A stretch of 64,000 nt of DNA from Sabethes cyaneus (lineage: Eukaryota > Arthropoda > Insecta > Diptera > Culicidae): contig NC_071355.1 in assembly GCF_943734655.1 (NCBI RefSeq), forward strand, positions 75,467,449 to 75,531,448, given 5' to 3'. Every line of letters starts with the position of its first letter. Positions within the stretch are counted from its first letter, which is position 1. Below are positions 1 through 60,792 of the stretch, piece after piece. A program made the position numbers and the translations under genes. The notes under the pieces were generated by a model. The model did not search any database. It was given only the letters and a program-made list of their open reading frames with translations, and was not told where the DNA came from.

Positions 1-1177
1 TTCAAAAAAGTTACGTTAGTGGTCGCGCTGGTGTACTCTGAGTATAGCAATTTTCGACCACTATTTTTATTTCTTTTTGCTATATTTTGGCATCATTAGA
101 AAGAGGAAGAGTAGATCTTCGAATCCAACCAAAACCCGGTGTGATTTGATTAAAATTTCGATGATTTTTTTCACGTTTTTCGAAAACGCGTGTACGCAGT
201 ACACTAGCGCGACCGCTCTAGGGTTGAAACTCAGTTCAGCCAGGCTCAAATTAAAGTAGTTTCGCAGATTTGCATATTGTAGAAGTGGTGCATACGGATA
301 CTTTTTTCATTCATATGACACAAAGCCCTCCGGTTTCGTCACACATCATGTGTGTGAAAGCTCACTCGGATTCCTGCCACCAATACCACAATATTCAGTC
401 CAAAACAGAGTTACACAAAAATAACAAAAACAGACTCATCTACATGTCGCTCCGGTGAAAAACAATCGGCGCAGTAGTGCAAACTTTGTTTGACATTTCA
501 CCGAAAGCTTCGCTCCATTCCGCGAAAGCCGTGTGTGGTGGGTGCGAAATGATGGAGACGCCTGCGCGCATCGCGTTGCTCCAATATCGATCGTCAACGG
601 TTCTCTCGTGCACACACTACATAAGAGCGCTCTCTAAACTTGACAAAACGGTAGGTAAAAGCTTTCTCCGGCAGCCATAAGCGCTGCTGCATTGGAAGGA
701 CCAAAAATCTTCATTCTGTATCGAACGGTATCAATGAGCAGTTAGTTGTAACGGGACGGATCTGCTTACTTTTGCGGTTGGTGGTTTTGCTAGGACAAAA
801 GAAAAATTGTTCACCCCCGCAGAGTGGAAATAAGGATGTGAATTTGCTGCTAGCAAAGTGTCGCAATATTTAGTAGGTGTCAGATCATTATTTTTCTGAG
901 TGAATCTCCAATTGCTAGTGACAAATAGAAGCAGGATAATCATTCAAGGAAAATCTTACTCATGAACCAGTGCCTAACACAAGGCAGGAAGAAAGATATC
1001 GATTTAGTGGTTCCGTACTGAGAACAGTGCACAGTGGAGGGTGAAATATAAAATTGTGTGCGAGCTGCGGAAGCAGATTTTCCTGCCAGCTGGAATATTC
1101 ATCGACATCGAGGCAGATAAAAAAGGGGAGTCGTGTGTTTGTCGAGCTAGTCTGTTGCTGGTGAAAAACGACGCAAA
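1..1177 (+). other. Upstream region / probable 5' UTR of Syt4
   Basis: This stretch lies directly upstream of the Syt4 start codon and shows no convincing coding region; the short reading frames here have no recognisable domain. At least its 3' part is probably 5' UTR, because the coding exon begins at 1178 with no splice acceptor evident close by. I see no convincing TATA box or initiator, so I do not mark a promoter. The start context, with four A residues before ATG and a G after it, fits insect start sites. Confidence 0.4.
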
Positions 1178-50036
<48,859 letters not shown>

Positions 50037-52245
50037 GCGGGGAGCATCGATAACGTTCCGAGGTAGTTTTATTGTTTTGCAGCATCTGAACAAGTGTTGA
50101 CGTTTAATTGATATTCAAAGTGATGCTACACAGTGAATTCAACGATTGATGAAATATTTCTTGTTTGGCTATCAAAAATGTCATAATTTGAACCTAATTT
50201 CTGTTCAAATACAAACGTTTGATAATTTTCAAAAATTTATGCATTCAGAAGGCTCATTTGTCACAACTTATTAGTAAAGTAATGTTGCTGATAATTAATC
50301 TCTGTATTACAGAGCGATTTACGCAAATTAAAAATAATTAACAAATGACTGGAATCACCTAACGAATAAAGCTTCTGTAGTTTGAAAATATAGACCAATA
50401 ACATGAGACAAGCTTCAATAAGATTCAACGCATAAAACTGTATCAATAATGCAGGCATTTTCAATTCAAACTGAAGTCAACGGTATAACTTGATAAAATA
50501 AAAAATCTGAATGAAATACAGTTAAGTAATGTAGCTGTCATGCTAAGTGCACTATTTCATGAATATGAGCAAATAGTTAGCAGAACAAAACAAAAAACAA
50601 AATGAGAGCTAAATATAGACGTTACCGTAAGGTTTAAGAGCAGAGAAAAAGTCTCAAAGTTTCGAAGGCAGCACCCTTTTTTTGCTATGCATATTTAAAC
50701 ATTATCTGCTAGAATATCGGTGTGCTCATGTTGAAACTATTATCAAGTAAAAAATGACACTAAAACGAACATGGGCACGGTATTTTCGTATCAGAGATTT
50801 GAAAACCGAAGTCGAAGTCCTCATATTCCTTTGGTTATGGACTGAAGTAGTTGCAAGATTTTTGACAGGAACGATGAGAGTATTGTCATCCCAATAGGAC
50901 ACCCCGTGTGTGTTCTGTATTCGAAGTATTCCAACTATTTGGTTCAAAACCAATGCAATATGAGCTTCCTGTTAGCCTTTACAGGTTCAAACTTGTGTGT
51001 GCTCTGAAAGGATCGATTAAAATCAATTGCTTAAAGCAATTAATTACACAGCGGTGTACGTAATATGTTTTTAAAGTGCACAACCTATTGCAATCGGAAA
51101 AGAAAGGTTCTTCGCCTGTTATCACGGCCACACGTGACAAACTGTGACAGTTCAATTGAAATCACATACACACACGTTGATAAATGTGGAGTGAAATTGT
51201 AATAATTAAAAACAGACATAACGAAAATGTACTTCTCTGTAGAGGGAAACAGTTAGTAACAAACCAGAAGTATAAAGAGAATAAAAGAAACTTTCTGATA
51301 CTCATTGCATAGATGTATAATAACAATTAGTAATAAGTTTAATGTGGTAACCGGTATGATGATATTATAAACATACACAGATTTAAAGATAACTTATTGA
51401 CAGCAGAAAATTATACTTAGTAATGACTGACTACCGTTATGACATCAAAGCGCGTGGTTGTTACGACAGAAATATAAAGTGGATAAGACAGGAGGTGAAT
51501 GAAATGCGAAAGCAGGAGCAGTCGTTTACCATTGTCTGTTCATAGAGGTGGAAGGTAATTTTTATTTTACCACCAATACTTTTGTAAATAATTTTCGTCA
51601 GCAAAATTGTTTTCTAGCATAGAATTTATCATTCAATGCTCCACTACGCCCACACCGCTAAACAAAGAAGAATCTCTAATGTTTCATGCCACGCAAAATA
51701 AAAAAAGGGAAAGGCAAAAGTAAAACCCAAACTGAAAAGTTGTTTGCTGAAATTCCAAATCAATTTTTTCATTAAAATGAAATTACGGCAGACATAATTA
51801 TAAATTCAAAATGAGCACCATAACACGCGCAAAAAAAAATTAAAAGAAGTATTTAACATATGTTTGAAAATTGGTTACAAGGCATGGCTAACATTAAAAG
51901 CAAATTCGTTCCAATTAAAATCACGAACGTCAGGTAGCTTAAAACTTATGTACATTACAATGTTCCATTATGTCAATATATTAACCTTGACATTTAACAA
52001 ATCTGAACGGTGGCTAACGTTGAAAGCCACGTCAATATATATAATTGCTACCACTCTTTTACGGCTTCATTGAAAAAACTGAAATTCGTATTTTAGGAAA
52101 CCGTACATCAATCGATTAAAGGTTACCTGCAGGATTTAAATATGTGGTAACAGTATTTATTTAGTATTTATTTATTATGTCGACATCAATAGACTATTGG
52201 CCCAATGATGGTTGAGTAACTTAAACTAATAACAATTACAGTCAT
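50037..52245. other. Syt4 3' flank, AT-rich, no gene seen
   Basis: About 2.2 kb of AT-rich DNA following the Syt4 stop. It probably includes the 3' UTR. No recognisable domain appears in any frame and no clear repeat structure was seen. Confidence 0.5.
50365..50370 (+). promoter_or_regulatory. Candidate polyadenylation signal for Syt4
   Basis: This is the first AATAAA downstream of the Syt4 stop codon, about 330 bp into the 3' flank; another lies near 50497. Position alone suggests a short 3' UTR, but synaptotagmin mRNAs often have long 3' UTRs, so a later site is possible. Confidence 0.3.
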
Positions 52246-52960
52246 AGAATTCACTTGGGGACAAACAATGTTCTTAGTCGTCATTTGTGGAAGAACGTAC
52301 GTACGTAGTTCGTGTGTTGAAATGGTATTCTGAGCATCGAGTTATTTCGCAGTACCTTGGGAGGTACGTTCAGATCAATCGCCCCAGGAATGACCGGACA
52401 ATCGATTATTCTCTGTAACGTATTGACGGCAAACAGCGTTCTTGCCATGTTCCTTCGTATCTGCATCGTGTCCAAGTGGATTAATCGGCATCGATTGTTG
52501 TAACTTCGCAAGTGGAGAGTACAGCGCAAGAAACGGCGTTGCACCAACTCACCGACCTGGAACCGTATTCGAGAGTCAAATGGACGAGTGGAGTTGCATC
52601 ATAAAAGCCCTTAGCAATGCGGAAAACAATTCGCAATCTATTGGGTGCCTTGTCCACGATGTAGAAAATATGCCGTAACGCCGAGATCCTTCACCTGGTC
52701 GACAGTATTTTTCAGGATTGATGAGCGTCTGAACCGCAGTTCAGCTTGCACCAAGTCATAAAGATGTCAAACTCTCGTTGAAGACAAATTGTATCAATCT
52801 TGGAGCAAAACGCAACAAATTGTATTCAAATCGTCCGCGAAGGATAAACGAGGACCTTTAAGTACATGGTTGACTTCATTGAAGTAGAGCAGGAAGATCA
52901 ACGGTCCCAAATGACTACCTTGTGCGATTGGTGCGTTTCATCGTTCAGTTTCTTTCGTGT
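52246..52960 (-). mobile_element. Jockey-like LINE fragment (RT 3' part)
   Basis: Minus strand. LSFADDLN (about 52855-52830) is followed by a decayed thumb with VKDLGV near 52695, and the C-terminal frame 52547-52281: VQRRFLRCTLHLRSYNNRCRL, LDTMQIRRNMARTLF, RIDCP, FQHTNY. This C-terminal pattern is common to jockey-group LINE proteins. Several stops are present. Confidence 0.7.
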
Positions 52961-53251
52961 GTACTTTTATGACGCTGTAATCAGGATTTGGAGAAGGACT
53001 GCAAATCAATTGTGACTGTGTGAACGCGAATGCCTGTTTGTATTCTACTTGCGCTGTAAAAACGATAGTTTATATGGAATTCAAACGCAATTAGCGACAT
53101 ACGTCGCTGGTTAAGAGTTTCGACGTGTATCCACGCTGGAAGCGGCGATCGCGGGCGACCGCGATTGCTGGAAAGTTGAAAAGGTGGTACAGGCTGCGAT
53201 GGTGAAGAAAAGGGGCCCTGCAGAAGAAAATCCAGGTTAGATAGTTTAAGA

Positions 53252-54459
53252 GGCTCGCGCAACTACGGACCAAATTTTTACTGTCCGACAGATCTTGCAG
53301 AAATGTCGGAAGTGCAACGTGCCCACGCATCACATCTTTATTGATTTCAAGCTATGGCAGATGATGCACGAATACGGTTTTCCGGACAAACTGACGCGAC
53401 TGATCAGAGCTACACTAAATCGAGTGATGTGTTTCGTACGCATCTCTGGGACACTCTCGAGTCCCTTAGAGATGCGGCGAGGGTTGAGACAAAGTGACGG
53501 TGTATCCTGCATGCTGTTCAACATCGCTCTTGAGGGGGTGATCCGACAAGCGGGCATCGAAACGAGAGGCACGATTTTTACCAAGGGTAGCCAACTTCTA
53601 GGCTTTGCAGATGACTTCGATATCATAGCCAGGAACTTTGCGACGGCGGAGGCAATCTATGCCAGACTGAAAGCGGAGTCTAGGAGAATTGGCTAAAAAT
53701 AAATGCGTCGAAGACCAAATACTTGAAAGGAAGAGGCTCAAAGGAAACAAACGCGCGCCTCCCACGGACGGTAACCGTTGACGGCGACGAACTAGAAGTG
53801 GTAGAGGAGTTCGTGTATTTAGGATCGCTGGTGACCGCGAACAACAACACTAGTAAGGAGATCCAGCGGCGCAGCCAAGCAGGAAATCGGGCCTACTTTG
53901 CCCTTCGTAAAACGCTACGATCAGGAAGCGTTCGCCGCCGCACGAAGCTAACAATGTACAAAACTCTTATTAGACCGGTAGTTCTTTATGGACTTGAAGC
54001 CGTGACGCTGCTCACGGAGGACACGGAGGAGCGGAAAGTCGATATTTGGCGGAGTACAAACTGAAAGCGGAGAGTGGCGGAGGCGTATGAATCACGAGCT
54101 ACAGGCACTGCTTGGGGAGACTCCCATCGTACATCTAGCGAAAGTTAGCAGGCTACGGTGGGCCGGACACGTCGTAAGGATGCCGGCCGACAGTGCGACG
54201 AAAATAGTCCTCTTCAACAACTCCACCGGCACCAGGAACAGGGGGCCCTACGACCAGGCTCGACCAGGCCGAAAGTGATTTGCGACTTCTGAGACGACTA
54301 GGAAATTGGCGACGAGTGGCCCAAGACCGAGTTGAATGGAGACGATTGCTTGAAACAGCACGAGCCACCCCGGCTCTATGCTGAAGAAGAAGAAGAAGAA
54401 AAAGAAGAAGAAGAAGAAGAAGAAGAAGAAGAAGAAGAAGAAGAAGAAGAAGAAGAAGA
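53252..54459 (+). mobile_element. 5'-truncated RTE-clade LINE (G), 13-bp TSD, (GAA)n tail
   Basis: Plus strand. Target duplication AGATAGTTTAAGA at 53239-53251 and 54460-54472. The RT starts at ATTDQIF-equivalent sequence, with LWQMMHEYGFPDKLTRLIRA, GLRQSDGVSCMLFNIAL, LLGFADDFDII (53295-53696), then after a frameshift YLGSLVTANNNTSKEI (53723-54064), and MNHELQALLGETP, LRWAGHVVRMPAD (54087-54278). The first palm Asp region is shortened (IDFKLWQ). The tail is (GAA)n. Confidence 0.88.
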
Positions 54460-54460
54460 A
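54383..54460 (+). repeat. (GAA)n microsatellite, RTE 3' tail
   Basis: About 26 GAA units with one AAA interruption. It lies between the RTE coding end and the right copy of the target duplication, so it was part of the inserted element. The poly-Glu frame here is an artefact. Confidence 0.92.
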
Positions 54461-54472
54461 GATAGTTTAAGA

Positions 54473-55024
54473 AAGTGTGCCGACCCTGAGGCTTGTTCAG
54501 GGAGTCTCAGCAACGCTCGCGGCAGAGGCTGACCAGTAACTTACAGAATGGATAATTATCAAATACATATTATTAACTTAGTAGCGGTGGCAAAGATAAG
54601 AAGCAAGCGAACGGCGTTCAAATGAATCAATTCGCAGAAAAGAATATTCAAGCGGATCCGGAAAAAAATCTAGGTTCTTTGAACGTACCGAAGGTAACAC
54701 GAAGTTCGGTTCGCGAAACATATTTTACCTGAACCATGAACCGTTCAGTTCCGCTTCTATAAAAGAGTCGTTTATCCCACATCTAATACTTCAGTTAAGG
54801 ACGCCATCAATCAACTGAAGAACAAGAAATAGACTGAGAACAATAGCTTCGGAGCGGAGCTGGCCATTTGTCTGCAACGTTTGGTTGTAAGAATTTTTTG
54901 GATGCTGAAAGCAGGAATGGAAGAATGGAATTATCTGCTCGATCTACAGGTGACAAGTTGAACTGTCGTGCGATAACCGGGGCTACAAATTGTGAATGAA
55001 AACGGGGAAGCTGATCTTAGTTAC
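54473..55024. other. Intergenic DNA without recognised features
   Basis: About 550 bp between two LINE fragments. No domain or clear repeat was seen. Confidence 0.4.
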
Positions 55025-55935
55025 TTACTTATGTGTACATGCCCGCTGGTCCGGCAGAACAAAGGGATGAAATCAGAGATCTCCACTGCCGACGGTTACC
55101 CGCGATGGCTTTTACCTGTCGCCAGGCTAGGTTCTAGTTTACAGCCCTGATGTCGTTGGCTAAGCAGCGTCGCCATGAGCGTATAGGTCTGCCTCTTCTA
55201 CACTTGCGGATTTCAGCCGAGTGCTTATATGCAGATCTAGTTTGTTCCTTTTCTTAAGGTGTGACCGATCCACTTCCACCTACGTTCATGAATTTCGTTT
55301 GCTATCGGCCGTTCATGACATCGACGATGTGGTTCCTCAGTGGCAGTTGTCAGGCCACCAGGCACGAATGATATATCGCAGGCTCCGATTAATAAATACC
55401 TGCAGTTTTTGCATTGTTTCCGCTGAGACGCACCACGTTTCGCAGGCATACAAAGCAAAGCCTAGATGCTACATTCCGTTATCGTAACTTGACCTTCTGG
55501 ATTTATACGACAGACTTCGTAGCGAGCTGTTAGAGTACAGGACAATTGCAGGGCCCGTTGCTACGATCCTATTGACTCTAAGAGCCTCTCCCAGTTGCTC
55601 CCAGTCTCCCAGAGGCTTATTAGGCCAGCATCATACCTCGAGGCCAACTGGAAGGCAGTTCATTCGCAAGCATACAGCAGTACGGATTTAACGTTTGAGT
55701 CAATAATTCGGGTTTTCGGTAATCTGGTAATCTGGTTTGAGCGCCAAATGTTTTGCAGATCTACATTATCTAGTGCCTTTTCGAACTCTTCGATGGCGAT
55801 ATTCATTCCACCCCAAACGCCTCCAAAGGTTGTAACACCTGGAATGTAGCAGTCTCTTTGAGGAGAAGAAGCTGATTCGGATTGAAAGTCAATGTGCAAG
55901 CTATGAGGCATTGTTCGCTGTAGAGTGTGCAATTC
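55025..55935 (-). mobile_element. Second type of RTE-like LINE fragment (J)
   Basis: Minus strand C-terminal LINE region: GGMNIAIEEFEKALDNVDLQ, RIIDSNVKSVLLYACE (55932-55660), then after breaks LLIGACDI and HRRCHERPIANEIHERRWKWIGHTLRKG (55458-55237), ending with a TAAGTAAGTAA tail near 55030. The ERRWKWIGHTLR signature belongs to a LINE lineage distinct from copies A-I but with a similar C-terminal layout. Confidence 0.65.
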
Positions 55936-56259
55936 GTAATTACTTAGTTATTCTTAGTAGAGCTTTAGAACCAATGCTGTTGTGCACTGCTCTTAGTGTG
56001 ATGTGTATGATGTGCAGACACACAAATCCTAGGGTAACGGTAAAGCACAGTAGATTTATCTCCGTCAAATGCCTAGCTTTACCTGGAAACAGATCCCCAG
56101 GGTAAGCTCCGCTTTTGTAGTATTAATGGGCAACGACAGACGCCATCTTCCCTATCAAGAAACGACCTTGGGTTCTCCACTGAGATGATTCATACCCTAG
56201 TTGCAGTTGGTATCACAAGCAGGCAGAAATTTACCGTAACTTTGTAGATTGTCCAACTA

Positions 56260-57650
56260 GGACTTGTGGCATCGAAACGAGAGGCGCCATTTTCAGCAAG
56301 TGCAAGAAGGAAATTTCTGGGCTTCGCGAACGATGCTACCACTTGAAACTTTACGACGGCAGACGTAAAGTGGATGCTAGGCTAACTGTGCGATCTGTCG
56401 AGTGGGAACGAGAGGAACTATCTCCCGCAAAGGTAACCAGTTTTCGCTAATGAGTTCGACATCATTATTGGAAACTTTTGGACTGGGGAGGCAATCTACA
56501 CCATACTTAAAACGGAGGCTACGACGTACGAGCAAAACCAAACATATGATAGAAGCAGGCTCCGACGAACAACGTTCGCCTCCCACGGACAGTAATTATT
56601 TACGGTGATAAACTGAAACAGGCTGATGAGTTCACATATTTGGAATCTCTGGTCACCGCTGACAACAAGTCGGACCTACTTTCCTACTGGAAAACGCTTC
56701 GTTCAAACAGCAACACAAAGCTGACGAAGTACAAAACGCTTATGGAAGACATACGTGCATCTGTCGTAGTTGAACGAAAGGTACTGCGAACTATTTTCTG
56801 ACGGAGTACAAACGAGAAGCGTAGAGTGGCGTTCACCTGGCGAAAGTTGGGAGGCTATGGCGGGTTAGCTACGTCGCAAGAATGCGGGACGACTATGCAG
56901 TGAAATCCGTTCTCTTTAATAACCCCACCGGCACCAAGAATAGAGGAGCCCAACGTGGTTGAAGCCGATTTGCGTGTGCGAGACGCTCAACGAATTGGCA
57001 ACGAGTAGCCTAGGAACGGATACAGTGGAGAGAAAATATTGATACAGCAATAGATACTCTGGCTGTATGGTGCAACCTGCTAGGTATCAGAATTAAATGA
57101 AGTAAAGCATCAAAGGACAACGTTCGCATCTCATGGACAGTGACTATTTTCGGTGATGACCATGCAGTTATTAATGAGATCATATATTTGAAATCTCTTA
57201 TCTCTTCCAACAACTACACCAGTGAGGAGTAAGGAGATGCTATGAGATATTTATGCTGGAAATCTGGCCTATTTTAATCTCCGCAAGACATATCGAATAA
57301 CGAGCATACGCCGCCGTGCGATGCTAATAAAACCGGTAGTCATCTACTACGAACTTGAGAGATGCTTACGAAAGACATACTTGCCGCATTCGATCAGAAG
57401 ATGTGAAGTACAAACGGAAAGCAGAGATTGGGACAGGTGCCTCAGTCACGAGCTGCCAGCATTCCTTGAAAAAAATCCTATCGTTCACTACCAATTGACG
57501 ACGAGTAGCTTAAGATCGAATGAAATGGAGGCGAGTTCTTGATTTAACGATTTAACCACGGCACTAATTTGCTAGATAGGAGGTGGAGTAAGAGGAAGAA
57601 GAAGGAGGAGAAGAAAAAGAAGAAGAAGCAGAAGAAGCAGAAGAAGTGTT
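56260..57650 (+). mobile_element. Heavily decayed RTE-clade LINE sequence (H)
   Basis: Plus strand. Blocks corresponding to RT motifs are recognisable only in pieces: GIETRGAIFSK and FLGFAND-like at 56268-56335, TRGTISRKGNQFSL..EFDIII at 56405-56480, then YLESLVTAD-like at 56638. A second partial copy of the thumb region follows at 57100-57540. A GAA/GCA-rich tail ends it (57588-57645). It may represent two overlapping insertions or an internal duplication. Confidence 0.6.
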
Positions 57651-58912
57651 TTGTGAAAAACCGCTACGACATCTTAAATAAATGTTAATAAGTAGGAGAC
57701 ATTTTTACTCGTAAATGTCTCCGGACCCTAGCGTGAATTACGGGTGCAAATAATCAAAAAAAAAAATGAATAACAAAAGATCCAATTGGCGACAGGGCAA
57801 ATTTTGTTCATGAATCACAACATTGCAACTTCGGATGGTTTAAGGAAAACATTTGATTGACTGATTGGCCTACAACGATTTGCTGTTTAGGTAGTATGAA
57901 GTGTGTCAAACTATGCTGTAAACGGAAATTCTTCTTAGAACAATCTTACAACCCCACTATATTATGTAGCATTTACAATGGGCCAGCCTGATATGCAAAA
58001 TCATAGCGCGCAAACATTCAGATATTAACGTGGAATGAAACATTAAGATGATCCTTTGCAGTTTGGCATGAGCCTATTTTTTCCTATTCTTTGCGATCAG
58101 TAAAACTCCAAAAATACGTAGGTATGTGTATGTCAGTTTTTAGCAAAAAGTTCAATTGTACCTGGGTTGAACCCGCAGATTAGGACAGTGTGGCTGTATT
58201 TATTTTTAGAAAACGCTTTTTATGGTTACGCTTCGAGTGGAATTACCTAGTCAGCAGCAGAAATGATGAAAAGACGATTAAGTATTAGTATTAAGATTAA
58301 GGAAAACAACAAAAGTGTTTTTGCGATGATGATGGTACGAAAGTAGAACGAATCAAATTGGATAAATATAATACAACAACCGATCTCATATGATATTCAA
58401 ACAAAAAACAGTATATGCAAACCAATTATCCACACTTTATGATGGTAGAAACAACAGCTCTACTAGCTTACATCTGTTTAGCTTGTCCAGAGACAGAGCA
58501 AAATGAACGAAAACCATACACGTTCCCATTTTTTCGAATGTAACCATAGAGGTAAAACTGTAACTTTTTAAGCATATTATACATAGTATATAGCATAAGA
58601 GAATCAGTACTAACCCAACTAGACCATAGACTGCATAAGCTTCATTTGTTAAAGAACAAAAAACGCACTCCACGGATTCTATTGGCTTGCGCCTATCACT
58701 GACACACCGTAGATAAAAAACTGTTAGCCGCTAATGAAGCACTCGGTAGAAATCCAAAATTAAAAATTGGTATTATCCTGCCCTTGTTACGTCTGTTACC
58801 TGGTTCGGTTTTCAACTTAAGCTCTTAATAAGAGATAAAAAAATCAATCGTTACTAATTGGAATGTATCAAAATAAAAATATCTGCTATTTATTTTTCCT
58901 TAACTCAATAGA
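57650..58912. other. Intergenic DNA without recognised features
   Basis: AT-rich 1.3-kb stretch between the last LINE relic and the DTWD2 3' end. The frame at 58673-58437 (minus) is hydrophobic but has no known domain. Confidence 0.4.
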
Positions 58913-58918
58913 TTTATT
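58913..58918 (-). promoter_or_regulatory. Candidate polyadenylation signal for the DTWD2-like gene
   Basis: AATAAA on the minus strand about 130 bp after the stop codon; a second lies at 58889-58894. Position is plausible for a short 3' UTR. Confidence 0.4.
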
Positions 58919-59045
58919 TACAGCAACAAAATGCGTAGAATAAATGTATATAACGTATAAATCGTACCATATTCTCTCTATTTTATGTTATGACTCATAC
59001 ATATAAAGAGGAAACTAACAATAAAAGCCTGTAAAAAACATACCG

Positions 59046-59578
59046 TCAGTGTTTTATTTCACTTTCCGTCCAATCATGATTGGTGTCCTTTAGATGTTCG
59101 GCATTCCGCAGTAGTTTATTCAGCCGCCTACCGATCAGCTTCGGATACTGGTTATGCTTGATGAGAAACTCTTTGGACTGATGCGTGACCGCACCCTTGT
59201 CCAGCTGGAACTGACACAGGGCATGCAGCGGGCGCAGCAGCTGCTCTCGGTAGCTAGCATTCTGTTCCAAAATGCTAAGCGCTTCGATGGCAGTTTCCAG
59301 CGTGCTCAAGCACCCGTCCGTCGGTTGCGTTCGGATGATGTAGCTGCTGTTGCCCGAACTGACCAGTTTAACCTGCCGCATTCCATGCAGTATACTGGAG
59401 CTGGCGTAAATGGCCTTTGCCTGTGGCCAAGTGCCATCAATTAGGATGAGATTGTATGGACCCTCGGATTGGTCAAGTTGTTCGATCGGAATCGACCGGG
59501 CGCTGGGATAGAGAAGTAGCGATTTTTCATCGGTGAGAATGGATTCCAGTTCGGAGTCACATTTGGGAAATTTTTTAC
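59046..59578 (-). CDS. DTWD2: DTWD2-like exon 3
   Basis: Acceptor ATTTAACAG ends at 59579; GT completes Gly87. It contains the IDGTW signature, IIRTQP and STLE motifs and the basic C-terminus ([15 protein letters not shown]), ending at TGA 59048-59046. Confidence 0.9.
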
Positions 59579-59972
59579 CTGTTAAATATGTGATTTGTAG
59601 AGACTTTTGAACGTAATAATATATAGAATATCACCTTTGTAAATAAGACACTTTCCCGGGGCTAATCCAACTGAAAGCATTGGAGCGGTCCGCAGAGCTC
59701 GCTTTTCTTCGGCCGGATGTTGTAGCAATATAATGCGACTCTTAGGATTTAACGGTTCAGTAGGAAGTGCAGAACACCAACAAACCGGCATTGGACGTCT
59801 AGAAATTATTAATTGAATTTATTTATTTAATAAAGGGTGCTTTTGAGTTTCCCATATGGCATCAATGAAAAACTTACCTGCATTTGTCACAGATTTCTCG
59901 CATTTTTGGTGGATCAGCTGGAATGTTAGCTAAATCATCCCAGACTGTATCTTCGCCCGTTATGTCGGCCAT
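59046..59972 (-). CDS. DTWD2: DTW-domain tRNA-uridine aminocarboxypropyltransferase (DTWD2-like)
   Basis: Three exons on the minus strand, 59972-59878, 59798-59635 and 59578-59046 (95+164+533 nt), give 263 codons plus stop with all GT/AG sites and phases consistent. The DTW domain fills the protein: a Cys cluster C28-x2-C31-x6-C38-x-C40 (zinc-ribbon-like), IILLQHP (H59-P60), the signature IDGTW at 133-137 with Asp134/Thr136/Trp137, and SYIIRTQP (165-172) with STLE (178-181). Family members transfer the aminocarboxypropyl group of S-adenosylmethionine to uridine in tRNA (acp3U). DTWD2 is the closer match by its compact layout, but DTWD1 cannot be fully excluded. It converges with Syt4. Confidence 0.88.
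59635..59798 (-). CDS. DTWD2: DTWD2-like exon 2
   Basis: Acceptor ATTTCTAG just upstream (59806-59799). The first base A completes Arg32, giving [10 protein letters not shown]. The exon ends with a single G before GTGATATT at 59634. It encodes the second half of the Cys cluster and the [10 protein letters not shown] stretch. Confidence 0.87.
59878..59972 (-). CDS. DTWD2: DTWD2-like exon 1
   Basis: ATG at 59972-59970, preceded on the minus strand by CTATAAGC. It encodes 31 residues beginning [14 protein letters not shown] and ending ICDKC, plus two bases (AG). Donor AG|GTAAGT at 59878/59877. Confidence 0.85.
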
Positions 59973-60608
59973 GCTTATAGATAAAAATGCACTAAATCCA
60001 GTCTTGAATTTACAAATATTTTAAAGTCCTAGATTTTAAATGCTTCAAATGCCGTACTGTTGTATTTTCCCTTTTTTCCCATGCTTTTGTTATTATTACA
60101 AAAGTGACGTTTGTGTGGCACAGTGGGGTTACATCATACTAATGTTTGGACAAAACTTCTGTTTGACGTTATTCTCTCAAATTTTGTTTTAGCTTACTTT
60201 AATCAGAATTGTTTTCTGGATAAAATGTATATTTCATCAGAGATTATTTAACTAGTTAATATTCATTTACATGCGATATATTGGAAAGAAAACACAATAA
60301 ATTCAACGCATTTCTGTATGATTTTGAAGTAGTTATATATGACTGGGACTTAAATATAAATATAAAATTATAAAATTATTCTCTGAACATTTTCTTAAAA
60401 CTAGATATGATTTTGGTAGTCTTGATTACGCTGTGCCACTATGCCTGGTTAAAGCTAACGATGGTAACTTAATTTTATAGCAATTATTGCAGATGTCGCT
60501 TTCGCGCGTAATCGCCGTTACAGCGGCCACCTTGGTAATAGCGTTAGCCTGGGAATAATCACAAATTACGTAAAGCACAGGTACATATATTACAGTGTGG
60601 TAAGGTGC
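59973..60608. other. Upstream region of the DTWD2-like gene
   Basis: Probably contains the minus-strand promoter and 5' UTR. No distinct promoter element or divergent gene was recognised; the sequence is AT-rich. Confidence 0.4.
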
Positions 60609-60717
60609 CAGAGGCGTCAAGGCATCCAAAAACCGCTAATTCATTTTCATTCTAAATAAAAGTACCTCTCCGTTTCGATTCAAAATTTAGCAGTTTTTAA
60701 GTGCTTCGACGCCTCTG
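60609..60717. mobile_element. 109-bp hairpin MITE with CAGAGGCGTC ends
   Basis: CAGAGGCGTCAAGGCATCCA at the left pairs with a right end reading CAGAGGCGTCGAAGCACTTA on the other strand; the imperfect arms extend to about 45 bp. No convincing 8-bp duplication was found, so a hAT assignment is only suggested by the CAGAG ends. Confidence 0.6.
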
Positions 60718-60792
60718 TAGTCTATAGTTCTTGTAGGGTATAAAAATCGCCGCATTATACCCCTTAACACATTAATGCGAACACGTGATTTA

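Noticed and set aside
54332..54532. Poly-glutamate frame
   Set aside because: It is a reading of the (GAA)n tail of RTE copy G.
58437..58673. Hydrophobic 78-residue minus-strand frame
   Set aside because: Hydrophobicity follows from T-rich sequence; no domain or splice evidence.
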